From Branchiostoma floridae (Eukaryota > Chordata > Leptocardii > Amphioxiformes > Branchiostomatidae), in assembly GCF_000003815.2 (NCBI RefSeq), contig NW_023365761.1, positions 1-64,000 on the forward strand: a stretch of DNA of 64,000 nt. Reading direction: 5' to 3'. A program made the translations under genes and the position numbers. Position 1 is the stretch's first letter; each line of letters starts with the position of its first letter. This document shows positions 46,101 through 58,038 of the stretch, piece by piece. The notes under the pieces were generated by a model. It was given only the letters and a program-made list of their open reading frames with translations. It was not told the origin of the DNA and ran no database searches.

Positions 46101-49100
46101 GTTCACATTTAAGCCGTCCTTCACGAATTTTTCCACCTTGTCTACATGTCCACCGATGGCTGCGTCGTACAGCGACGCGTACTGCAGAACAGGAGCAAAG
46201 GAACAACGTCACTTCCGGTGCCAGACAAGTACGTCATATCCTGTGTCAGTCATATGACGCTAGTTCATCTTTATTCGCAGGGTAACCTATATCCGTTTCT
46301 TGTTAAATTGGGCAATTATGGATGTTAAGTTGACGGCAGGTGGTTTAAAATTACAATATCTTTAAAAAATATTGACATTCGTGCAATTTGAAACCTCCGT
46401 CCGTCTTGACATCCCAAATTAAGCCTTTTTTTAATGACGGATATAGATTACCTTGCGGATAAAGGTGAACTGGCGTTACCTTATCGACTGTCTCCAGCAT
46501 GATACGGCGCACATAGTCACTTTAGCAGACTCTACAAGTCAGTAATTTTGGGGGGTTATGCTTAATCGAAAACAAAACACATCATATGTACCAAACAAGA
46601 AACCAAAAACCTGTGCAAAATTTAATACTACTGATAAGCCATTACACATTATACGCCCGCCCCCCAAATACACCGACTCATAGGTTCTACTTAGGAGGCA
46701 ATGGCATAAAAGAAATAGTTCGCCTATGATAGCCGTAATTACAAAAGGCATACTTTCGGCAGGTTAGTTGAGTGCATTTGTCGCTGTAGTGCACGGTAGC
46801 AGAGCGTTTTCGACGACACCGTGCTATCAACTTGCCACAACTATATTCATGTGTCTGCATCTTTATTACGTCATTCAATAACATAATGGGATATACTTAG
46901 TATACAAATATCAACTGAAAACGCAAATGTTGCAACACTAAATATAATACGTATATATATATCGTACATAGAATATAAAGAACAACCATGTTTGTACACC
47001 GCATGAAATATCATATGTACATAAAAAGATATATAGGTATACCGATGTTAAAGATAGAGAAGAATATGTCAGCTAGCTGGGATTGCAAAGAGGGGATTAG
47101 AATGCCTGTCGATAGTCTCAGTCAGGCTTCATGAGTGGCGGTTAAGATAGCAGAAAATTGCCCAATAGACTGAATAATAAATAAGCCAGAGGACAATTCG
47201 TAGGTTATAGATTATAATTCTATAGCCAGCTATCTTCTTTGACATCTCATTCAGTCTGTAGGTCCAATTTCTGCTTTTTTTTCAAAGCAACCAGTGGATT
47301 CTGGTACAGAATAGCTTGTCGAGGAGTCACCTTGTACTCTTCCAGAAATGGCATAGATCGTCAGAAAGGAAGGTGTACGAATGTCAGCAAGTCCTAATGT
47401 CTTACCAGTTTTGCAAGTATTATATAATAAGACATTGGTGCAGGGAAAATGTGAATATACACGCTTGCACCAGTGAGTCAATTTTTGCCTATTCAAGACT
47501 CGTAGAGGCTCTGTTTGTCTTGAAAATGTAAGAGAAACTTTACCAAACCAAACCTTCGTGAGGCAGTGCAGGGTCTAGACTTTCAGATTTGTTTAAAATA
47601 AACAAGATGTTAGTACGTTTCTTAGGCCTATGAAGACCCCCTAATTTGGAGTGCTCAGTCCCTAAAGTGACGTCATCAGAACGTCATCCAACATGGCAGC
47701 GTTGTTAGAAATTGCTAAATCTTCCAGCAAATAGATATGGTTGAAATTGGACTTTTAGGACACTTGAGTTAGCGGGTTACTACTAGTATGTGAGCTGAGT
47801 TGTTATGAGCTGGAATGTTTACAAAGATTATGATACCCTGGGCCTGCCTATTTCTGCATTATCCATGAGTGTCCTGTGCCCTGGAACTAGTTCCTTTCCC
47901 TTCCCTATCTCCATCCATTTTAAAGCCATGTTGGTGTAGTGATGATAGCCTGGTATCCAGCCGTGATATAGTTCCCGAGTCTCTTCTCTCCTATCCACAA
48001 TAATTGATGATACAGAAAGATCCCGATTATTTTGTCAACTTATCAAGAGAGTAACCTACGTAACCGTATATATATATAGACAACTTATTTCAAACGTGCT
48101 GGTATTGTGAACCTAGTGTGGGGTGACGACGAGTTTCTTCTATTTTGGTATGGCAAGCTTCTTGACATAGAATATTCTCGAAATATTGTCCAAAACACAC
48201 ACAATGTATATATATATAGTTCGCCCTGTGTCATTTTTGCTGAGACCAACATAAGCTGGTTTCAGTCGATCCAGTTGACCCAAATGATGTGTTTTTTGCT
48301 GGCATCAGCAAGAACTAAAGACTAAGTGATAGCAATTGTCAGATTCTCTTCTTTTTGTGCCAAATTCGTCACAAATTAGCATCGTGCATACGCGAGCATA
48401 TCCTGTCTACCAAGCTTTTAAGACTAAGAGAAAAACGATTTTTCTCGATGTTATGTTTTTGGCGTTAACTTAAGTTTGAAAAACATTAAAACATTAGGTT
48501 TGCTTGCATTATCACTGTTGCCAAATGATTTGTGGGCACATACAAGTAAAGTTTTGCCTTTGGTTTATTATGCGTCAAAATCGTTTCAGTCACATTCCTA
48601 ATACCCCCCTCACATTATATACGATCTTCGGACGTTCTTCGCGATCGCAGGAAGGTCGGCTGATTTTAAGATCTTAAGATGGTCTTGCGTATTTTTCGCC
48701 TCAAAACTGTCCCCCTCACATATACGCGAGGCTCGTGAGATCGACGGTGAATAAATCTATGATAATAATCCTCCCATGACTTCTTGCACGCGGACAAGGT
48801 AACACAAAACGTTCCTCAAAAAAGGCAAGAGATCAATAAATGTTGCTTATTTTGTTGTCGTAATCTTTTTAACCAATGAATGGAATGCGCGGGCATAATA
48901 GAAATGACGCAAGAAAAGACAGTGTGTCACAAAGCCAGCCTACATACTGCCACAGGGGCCACAATGTTAGAATTACCCTCAGATTCCCAGAAATTCAATA
49001 TTTGTAAACAAACGGAAGTCGGGCGAACGTCGCCCGAACGTTGCCCAACTGACGGGCGCTCGCCATCCGTTTTGCGCTCGATGATTAATAACTATGTCTT

Positions 49101-52100
49101 TGCTCGCCTATCGGTCTTCAATCGTTGGATTGACGCAAGACTATTGACCGATACCCTTGCAAGGTACGCACGATTTGTACGCACAATCTGCGACTCGGTA
49201 ACGAGCTGTGCGATTTTGGAGATTTCCTTCGACTAGTCGCATATGTTAAGAACATGTTTCGCTGCACCGCGACCGTCGTAAGACTCCTGAAAACTGCCGG
49301 CGATCCGTAAAAATCGCAAGATGATCGTGAGAACACCGGACGTCTTACTCACGAAAATGTCATTCAGAGTTCGTAAACTAGTCTTTCGATCGAATCGCGC
49401 CTATTGTGAGGGGGGTATAAATGGATTGTCATTTTGTACATTTATCGCGTCTACCCAAGCAAAGAAAAGCGATTTTTTTCTCTATGTTAATAGTTTGTAG
49501 TACAGTTTAGTTTGTAACTCTCAGCGAACAATCACCAGATTAAACAAATTCTTTGTCATGTACTATTTAAGATTCTTGCACTATACGCAAAAAAATTCGG
49601 CTCAAAACTCTTTAATTACCAGCATTAACGTCTATGAAATGATTCTATATTTTTCATAGTTAGTCAGATTCATGTTCGTCGACAGATTTTCATCGCGAAA
49701 ATCTATCATGTTTATCAAAAGTCAGATTATGCCACATCCGTAGTATCAGTACGATTTAAAATCTATTTGCGCTCAGTTTGAGTTTGAGTAAATCATTCCG
49801 ACTTGTTGGTCCTTGTTGTTTTCATTGTTAAATTCTTTATGATCTAGAAGTTAAGAAACATGATTGGGCGTCCAAATATCGGTCCACATAGTTTTTAGTT
49901 CCGATGGAGCATATATCTCTTCAGCTGATCATATGTCAACATGACTAATTTGTACCATACGGTGACCACAACACACGGGTCACCCCTCCCCGAATCGGAT
50001 GATGCCGAATTTTTGGCTATATTTACATCCGGGTCCCTTGGGACGGACCGACAGTCCCAGACTAAGCAACGCCCGTTCCTCGCTTCCAGAAAAGGCAATG
50101 TTGCAGAGCCATGAAGTCTTCGCGATCTTCAAATGCGATTTGTTTAAACCTAAGTCCGACGCCAAGGGATTTTAGATGGCATTTTGCCCATCTGGATATA
50201 ATACTTTTTGATCCAACAAACGCAAAAATGGTGTAGTAAATTTGACTTGAAAATGGCAGTTTGTAAACGTTTTGGAAACATTTATTCAAAATGTTAGCAA
50301 ACTATTTCAGTGGTACGATTGTACATGTTTCAGTGGGGCAATGAGCTATATGACCTTGTAGTTGAAAGAATCTAAATCGGTCAAATGTGTACTTTGGAAC
50401 ATGTGCAGACCATCTTGATGTGGGCTTGGTAATGGTAACTTGCCCATCAGATGTTTCTTTAGCAAAAACAAAAATCATGTTACACTCTTGGCTTTCAAAC
50501 GGCTGTTGCTGTACAAATTTGAAATATCTGTTTAAGATATGCAATCTTAGTCCTTTTGGTGGTATGCATGTCTTTGCCATCGACCTTGCCGTTCGAGGAA
50601 TGTCAATGTCTTAAGTTACCTAAGAACAAGGGCAGGAGACCTCCAGTGGGTTTGCTCAGCACGTATGGAATATGATATGCTTCACAGAGTCATTTCCACT
50701 GGAGTGACTGTCCTACTAAACATGATAATACAGTGATATGATGATCCCCAGTGACGCAGTGAGAAGATGTCTGACGTTATCTGAAGACCGCTATCAGAGT
50801 CTTGGTTTCGTCGGAATGTTGCGTCGGTCGGATGGTATGTGGGAGTTAGACGATGGAGACACACGCCCTGATGGTTTGTATCCGTACAGAGAAGTGGGGT
50901 TAGTGACACCACATAAACTTTAGTACAGTTGGCAAACTTTGCAGGTTTTAGGTGCGTAGAGGAGGCAAGGGTTCTATCACTGCAAGAAGCCATTTCTATA
51001 TGTACAAAGCGCTTTGTAAATATAAAGACGCTGAACCCATTGCAACAACATTTTGAACTGGTATCTCACTGCACCTGGGGCACCGGTGCGGCACCGCGGG
51101 GTTCGTTTACTGAAGCACTGCTGTGTTATTCTCGCCGATTTTTTTATAATTCATATATTGCGTAATAAACGTGGAGGATGACTTAGGAGACAACAAAATA
51201 CACATAACGTAAGAAAATTCATTCTTTATCTCTTAAATTCGTTGAGTAATCTTTCGAACTACGCAGTGCCGTAATGGTGCCCCAAGTACAGTGAGATACC
51301 ACCTTAAGGGACTGGGGAGGTTTTGCAGCGTCTATGAAGCGTCTAGGAATTGCCTTCTCCAAGCAGACGTTATGGTAGAGCCAGGTGGCTAGTAGTAGCT
51401 GTCGTTTCTTTCGTTTACCTCCCATCACGAAAGAAATCGCGACCATTACTAGCCCTGGCCCCTAACCTCTGCTTGGAAGAATTGTCCAGTGGGGTTGTAA
51501 GGAATATTGTACAATGTTTTTTCTGTATAGCTATAAAAAGGAGCTTATAGCATAGTGACAAACGCAAGAGGGCTGAAGGACTGTTAACCTAAAATGTAGC
51601 CGTCTTAGGCTTTAGGCTGTTGGTGGGGGAACGGCCCAAGCGAGATGGCGAGGGGAATATTATAGAGATAGCGTCAAACCTGTTAGCCTCAAATCCAGCC
51701 GTCTTTAGCTTTAGCCACTGGCTGCCAATGTTGCATGGGGAGTGGCTGAAGCCAAGTACTACGGCTGAATTCAAGGCTAAAACATGTCGACCTAAGCGAG
51801 GGGAAGGGGGGGGGGGGGGCGTAGAGATACCGTCAAGCTTGTTAGCCAGAAATCCAGCCGTCTTTGCTACTGACTGCCAGTGGTTGTTGGGAACAGCCGA
51901 AACTAGTACGACTGGATTCTAGGCTAAAATCCAGAAAGCTTGTGGGATTACAAAGGAACGAAAATGAAACCTTTGCATACTCCGGATCTGACTTGCACAG
52001 ATACGACAGACCCTCGCCACTCTTCATGAGCGCATCATAATGTACACACAGTAAACAAAACAAGAAGAGAGAGAAAGAGAGGGAGAGAGAGAAAAATGGG

Positions 52101-54091
52101 AAAGAGAAAGAGGAAAGTTAGTTAGAAATTGGAAATAGCAGGTATGATTTCTTGTCGGTGTTGTTTTACTCACTATAACTCCTTACGTGGTACACTATCT
52201 AATAAAACATGTACCCTAAACTAAAACCTTTAATATCCTACCTTACAGTTGGCTGAAACACATTTTAAAAACGCATGCATATGTATTGCTTGTTCGAATA
52301 GCAAGTGACAGTTTTGACAGAAAAGTTTGGCTCGAAAATGTAAACTACGTGATACACCGTGATCTTAACGTGGGCGGGGGTGAGTTATAAGGTGACCACA
52401 CTAGTTGTAGTTGATTGTTTTGTTTAGAATACTGACAGTTACATACACCGAAGAAGAAGTTTCATAAGTTGACAAAGTAGATCTAGAAAGTTCCACGATA
52501 AATACCTCAAACTTTGCTACCGATTATTTTGTAGCAAAGGCGAAAGAAATATTCACGAGACAATTTTTTTAAAAACATACCATCCACTTTGATTCATTCG
52601 ATTATATTCACGTTTTGTAGGATAGTAAAGCGATTTCATATCTATTTCTGGCCGCAATATGATGACGATATGACGGCCGCCATATTCAAAATGGCGATAT
52701 GACGTGCATGTGGGTCAGTAAGAAAACTAGGCCGCTATTGCGAGACTACGGTTCGAATGTCAAGTGCCCCTGTTTTTCCCCGCCATGCATCAATTCAGCG
52801 ACAGGTGCATTCGGTCAAAGGTTAGGTCAGAGGTCAAAGCTTTACTGATACATTACAGAAAAAATCACAGCCCTAGCCTAGAATCTATGTTTGCGACACC
52901 CCTACTTTTCATTTGTTGGCCACTTATTCCAAGTTATATGAACTAATATATAGATGCTTATGCAAATGAGGGTAGAGAGAAGAAACATATGCATAATATC
53001 ACATAAGTTGTCGCGGACACTATAGAGGCAAAATATACATCTAGGTTTCAGCCAACACCACTAATGTCTAGTCTGAACTATTCCGACAGTCTATATTTCA
53101 CTGTTAGCATGCTATTATAGATTACTATTCTGACGCAAGTAGCCAAGTAGATTATACCATTAATTCATGACGTCGGGAGAAGATGTACACAATGAAAGAA
53201 AGAACATTCTTGAAAAACATTTTGGTCATTCAAGCGTCCAATTCTAAATGTTTATGACAGGGTATAATGTAGTTTTTGTGACATAGTTATGAAAACACAG
53301 GTGACAGAATGTTAAGCAAAATCAAATATTGATATTGAACCCCCATTTACCCAAATGGTACAGTCCACACTTGACACCCTGACAGCTGTTCTAGCGTCAG
53401 TAAAAATTGCAGCCGGCAAGTTTGCTAAAATATGAGCAGTGCCCTAGTGAAACGGTTACACGTACAAAGGACTCAATCATTGTCTGTATGACATGTAGTT
53501 TCCTCTATTCATCCCTAGTTTTTTTGTACCTTTAAAATTATCTAGCAAATATTCAAGACTGCTCTGGGTTGATAAATTGAATTAGATTTGTAATATATAA
53601 AAAAGACTATTATTTTTAATTCAATGGCGGCCACTCCTTTCCTTCAATTTACAAACAAAACTCCTCCTGTCTTACAACGTACCTAGGAACAATGTTTTTT
53701 TTTGGATAGAATGATTTGATTAGAATGAAATGTTTAGATCGTTGTCGCTAATACGAATGCTTCTGATACTGTATTCTATACTACTGAGCGAAAATTACAG
53801 TCTTTAAGCGTTTTGAAGCCCTGACGAGAATTATTACACTATTTGATATGAAACCCAAACGAAAAGAGTGAGAAAAAGCGTGGAGAAAATCACACATAAA
53901 ACGGGCATGCGGTAGCTATAGTTAGCAGGGCGGTTTTGTGTGACCAGTGTAGAGCAGTTCCGTCACACATGTGACAGCTGCGTGCTCGCACTGTCACCCG
54001 CCCTTCAAAAACCATCGCCTTTTGCGAACAGAAAGGCACAAAGAACTCATTTTCTTACCGCAGATGTGTCCAATCCGTTTGCGTCGGCCAT
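40086..54091 (-). CDS. ankyrin-repeat protein built of 99-nt exons
   Basis: Exons: 54059-54091 (MADANGLDTSA), 46089-46181 (31 codons), then six of exactly 99 nt: 45481-45579, 44420-44518, 43627-43725, 43033-43131, 42532-42630 and 41989-42087. Then comes a terminal exon, either 41137-41208 or 40086-40169. Every junction is phase 0 and each internal exon is one ankyrin repeat, e.g. YGYTPLHKAAMGGHELVVDA and YEQTPLHIAAKKGKRKSVRV. The product is 263 or 267 residues with seven to eight repeats and almost nothing else, so probably a soluble protein-binding scaffold. The first intron is about 7.9 kb. Exon 1 joins exon 2 in frame, but that long join is the least certain part. No vertebrate orthologue recognised. 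Confidence 0.8.
41137..41208 (-). CDS. ankyrin gene terminal exon, version 1
   Basis: After a CTACAG acceptor it reads DEETPLDNTQDDEIREILLS and ends AKT-stop, 23 residues. The pattern is that of a capping ankyrin half-repeat. It joins the preceding exon in phase 0. Confidence 0.7.
   Translation of the reverse strand, partial: DEETPLDNTQDDEIREILLSAKT
45239..45334. repeat. exact 48-bp tandem duplication
   Basis: Two identical 48-bp copies beginning GAATTCTAAACTCTTATG, in an ankyrin-gene intron. The lack of differences implies a recent event or an assembly artefact. Confidence 0.9.
45720..46030. repeat. AC/AG/CG-rich simple repeat
   Basis: Runs of (AC)n, (TC)n, (CG)n and (AG)n, then AGACAG-type repeats, in the intron next to the first ankyrin exon. 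Confidence 0.85.
46255..46479. mobile_element. hairpin MITE family A, copy 6
   Basis: GACGCTAGTTCATCTTTATTC on the left arm and GGATAAAGGTGAACTGGCGT on the right. It lies about 75 bp upstream of the first ankyrin-repeat exon, in the long first intron. Confidence 0.75.
48602..49417. mobile_element. 816-bp element with TACCCCCCTCACA inverted ends
   Basis: The left end TACCCCCCTCACATTATA mirrors the right end ATTGTGAGGGGGGTA, and TAA flanks both sides. A 3-bp TAA duplication fits the PIF/Harbinger type (inference). No transposase frame. The interior is GC-richer than its flanks. Confidence 0.65.
51059..51303. mobile_element. inverted-repeat element family C, copy 2
   Basis: Begins TGGTATCTCACTGCACCTGG and ends AAGTACAGTGAGATACCACC. 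It shares GGCACC, GCGGCAC and GGGTTCG words with the copy at 32877. Confidence 0.75.
51356..51480. mobile_element. hairpin element with CTCCAAGCAGA ends
   Basis: TCTCCAAGCAGACGTTATGG on the left and CCTAACCTCTGCTTGGAAGA on the right, with an inverted middle (GTCGTTTCTTTCGT against ACGAAAGAAATCGC). Confidence 0.7.
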
Positions 54092-54450
54092 GTTCCTTCA
54101 GAATATCCCCTGCAAACCACCAAAAAGAGTCCTGAACACTCCTAGCAAGAAGCTAGCTCGCCTCTGTCTCCCGACCAAACTTGCCGTCTACCCGGTTGGA
54201 TCCAAAATTAGTCAATGACTGGCTGACGACTCCGTGTGTCGGCATGCGGGAATGCGGCGGCCTGCTAGGGCGGAGGGACACATTGTCAATATGCGTGCGC
54301 CAAAAATACCCCAGGGTCGCCGGATCGGACCGGTTCACTGAAACCGAGAAGAGATATCGGCGCCCCTCATTTGCATACATTCCCCCCGCGCTGTCTGTGT
54401 GGGGATGGTCATGATAGGTCAATGTCTTGTGACATGTATAGTTATTAGTC

Positions 54451-55008
54451 ACTCTCCAAGCAGAGGTTAGGATCGCCGTGTTACATTCGCCGAGAAGGTT
54501 GTTTTTGATAGCTGTGTGTGTGCAAGAAGAGGGCGACAAAACATACATTTATGGTGTTTATTGTAATATTATGAAAAATGTAACGTTATGTACGTATGTA
54601 AGTATGCATGCATGTGTGTATGTTTGTATGTATATGTGTATGTATGTATGTATGCATGTGGTTTAACTACATAACTCAAGATACTATAGATGGATTGTCA
54701 TGAAATTTGCTATGAGGTTAGGCCATGTGCCTTCAAAGAAATGGTTAGCTTTTGGGCCTCCCTGCTCCTTTTCTTAGTACGGCTGCAGTACTACAGGTTT
54801 TGATAGTTCCTTTTACAACACAATTTTTGTTTTGGATAATTTAGGTGTTTTGTCGTCTTAAGCTTGACTGTCGATTTTGTCAGATTTTCGGCGTGCACAT
54901 TGGCCCAACATACATGTTTTCCATGAACAGCTGACAAAATAGAAAGGCCGACAAAACGCCTAAATGACACCCCAAAACAGGACAGAGCCTAACCTCTGCT
55001 TGGAGAGT
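54451..55008. mobile_element. 558-bp element with ACTCTCCAAGCAGAGGTTAG ends
   Basis: A 20-bp perfect terminal inverted repeat. The interior holds a TATG microsatellite (about 54590-54660) and a second inverted pair around GTGTTTTGTCGTC and GACAAAACGCC. It lies just upstream of the ankyrin gene. Confidence 0.75.
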
Positions 55009-58000
55009 AACGTAGCAAAGCTAACGTCAAACGCCTGTTTGCGATGAAAAAATATTGATGAATACAGCAGGCGAGAAAGAAAAATTGCAGCCAGTCATTT
55101 CAAGGCACCTGAAGTTCTGGACGCAACGTTTTTGTTTTTCTTCTTCTTCTTTCTGAACTTAATATTGTTTGGCAAAGGCACAAATGTACAGAAGTTTGAC
55201 ATTTGAAACATGAAGCGATGTATTGATGGGTGTGGGTCCAAAACATCGACGACAGCAGTGTTTAATTCAACATCACTTTACTCTTGGCAACATCGAACAT
55301 TTGGCCATGGTTCAACACATTCCTCTCTCTCTAAACTGAACCGTATTTTTCTTGGCCCACCAGATTTGGCAATGTCTATGTTTCAATCCAGATGTTACCA
55401 AGTGTTTTCATCTATTAGAAACGTTGGCATTGAAGGCTTTCTAACATGTTTTTCAATATCATAGAATTCGAGGAAAGAAATTCCTCTTCCCTTTCTTTAC
55501 AATGACAATTTCTAACCATAGGATATGTATTAGAATGGAAAGAGTCACCTACTCTAAGAGAAATTGATACGATCCAAACATTTCGCTATCTATATAGCTA
55601 GAACATGTGAGATTTCACCAGTGATAAATCACAATATTGCGATTTTCAAATTATTTCAACATGTACGTTTTACTTTAGAATTCATAGCGACTGCGCCACA
55701 TTGAATCATAGCAATTAGAAATTAACTTCAATCTCTGGCATTTTCAATAACTATGTAACATAAAGAGGACCATTCTGGTTATATACATGTCTTGATGACA
55801 AAATATTAACATCCGAAAATAGTTTCATTAGGTTGATGGGATATAGGATAATTCTTTTTACACAACCAAATAAGTTCTTACTTTGCTTAAATTATAGCGG
55901 CGAGAAGAAGAACTCCAGTTAGAAGCTCTGAGGAAAGTGTCCGAGAGACATCGAAACGTAAACAAAGAAAGTAAGTACATACTGGTTGTGTAAAAAGAAT
56001 TATCCTATATCCAAAATATTAGCATTATAATTACGCAAATTCAAAGAACAAAATGCGAAATCACATTCATAAACCGACAAAAGAAACAACACAAGAAGAG
56101 GGCGACGCCAGCTACATTTAAGGTGTTTATTGTAATATTATGAAAAATGTAACCATATTCACCGTTACGTGTATCGAACTTAAAAAAGTATAGCAGGTGA
56201 AAATAAAACCTTCTAACTGTCTTATGTTTTGAATGTCCAGTGGTATAAACGCTTAAGTAAACAAAATTCATTGTAATTTCGCTTCCCCCTCCCACAGGCA
56301 TTGGTTTCACCCAATTTTCGGTCCCAAGCGCGCATGCTCAGCGAAATGTATTGTGGGCAATATGTCAAAGGTGAAAGCCCCTGAGACGTAAATAAAACAC
56401 GCCTGGACATGTAGGAAGCATGGTCTTGATTAGAGCATCACCTTTTAAAAATACCAATGATGCATTTCGCTGCGCATGCGCACTTCGAACCATGAGCGCC
56501 CTTATAAAAAGTACTTAAACTGACCAAATAATTTCTAACAACTACACCCCGTTGACCTAGTGTTCTCATCCTTAACCCATTAACTTATCGTTGGTTAGAT
56601 AACGTATGATACAAAATACAACATGGCTACAAAACCAGTACTGACACATTGTTGTTAGTTCAGTCACTAGCTGTCGTCTGCGGCTGACTCAAGTTGCTAT
56701 GGTGACCAGTGTTCCTATTTCCCGCCCAATGATGTAACCTCCAAGCAAGTAACAAGCTAGTAATACACACTTTGATGGCCAAAACTATAGTTATTTTTAG
56801 GTACATGATACAAATTTGCCGAAGGCGTAACACCATTGTCTGCATAGTTGACTCACTAGTGATTATACAATTGTGGATATGATGTATAAGATTGCACTTA
56901 TAACTTTTAACTACACATAATTATAGTTTCCCTAAGTACATGTAAGCTTTCGTGAGCTTAGCCCGCGTATGTGGGATATAAAGAAAATTCAGAACTAAGA
57001 AATAAAACTTATAGTGTCACTCCTAAAATACAAGTTCAACCTCAGTTCGTTCATACATTCAAAGATCACTTGTCGCAAAAAGAATCCGTTCTAATTCTTA
57101 ACAGTAAGAGGAAAGACGTAACTGATAGACATTACATCTTGAAAAGATGACACAAAATCTCAATACCGCGTCCCCTTTGAAAAAAAAAGTGGTTGGTCCC
57201 GAACCACTGTGGTCCAAACTTGACTTCAAAACCTCATAACGATAAAGAATGAACTTGACTACAATTATGGTGAAATTTATGAACCTGCTTCACTCAGCGT
57301 GAAATTACTTAGTTATTGTAAAGTTATGCTATTTCATCAAACAATTAAGTAAATAAGAAGTTACACAGAGCTATTTTGTAGTACACAGTTTGCGAGCAAG
57401 TAATAACAGGAGGTTAAAACTAAGGGTCTGAGTATTGTTCATAATTACATGTCAGTCATATTGTAATTATACTTTGAAATTCTTCTAAGAGGCATTCAGT
57501 AGCAAAACTAAAATTTTCGTACATATTCATTATATAAAAATCTAAAACACCAAATTCATCTTTTTTTTTACGCCATGATGAAAGATGATTTTGGTTAAGT
57601 ACGCTTGAAGCCCCCCCTCCCCATCACCGCATTTTATACAGCCAGCCATAATTTCAAAATTTAAAATTTTGATCGTTACACAATTTGTTTTTATGGCAAC
57701 CAATCAAACCCTTCGGTGATGTTGACCGGAAACGATGTCATCTAAATATATTACGTAGTAACATCGATTTCAGATCAGATACTTAAAACGAATCATAACG
57801 TAAAAACTAAAAAGCAGTACAAAATCATCTATCCATATATATTTTATCATAATTATAAAGTATCTATCTATTGTAGTGCACTGTTAATTGTAAATAACAA
57901 TTGTAATATTCATTAACTAAAACCATCAAAACATATTTTTCTCGTTCTAGAAAGTCTCTAAGATAATCGTAGCAATACTATGATATCGAATATTGGCAAA

Positions 58001-58038
58001 GCAAAAGGAATGTAGGTAAATATCATGATTAACAAAAT
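55009..58038. other. intergenic DNA upstream of the ankyrin gene
   Basis: AT-rich, no supported exon. The only clear structure is the 30-bp perfect inverted repeat at 55839-56012. Confidence 0.45.
55839..56012. mobile_element. 174-bp segment with 30-bp perfect inverted ends
   Basis: The arm starting GGATATAGGATAATTCTTTT (55839-55868) is exactly inverted at 55983-56012. The middle contains AAGCTCTGAGGAAAGTGTCC and GAGAGACATCGAAACG, words I associate with retroelement ends in invertebrates (from memory). Type unresolved. Confidence 0.6.

Larger units (their letters stand above)
46480..54058. other. long first intron of the ankyrin gene
   Basis: Contains a TACCCCCC-ended element (48602-49417), a family C element (51059-51303) and a CTCCAAGCAGA hairpin (51356-51480). 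A 92-codon minus-strand frame at 50302-50580 and a 61-codon plus frame at 50738-50923 match no family I know. A possible small exon near 51960-52030 lacks good splice sites. Confidence 0.45.

Noticed and set aside
50302-50923. 92-codon minus and 61-codon plus frames in the ankyrin intron
   Set aside because: No recognised domain and no supporting splice structure. Left as unknown.
51960-52035. Candidate small exon in the ankyrin gene's long intron (YDALMKSGEGLSYLCKSDPE)
   Set aside because: No convincing acceptor or donor, and it is not needed for the phase-0 join of exons 1 and 2.
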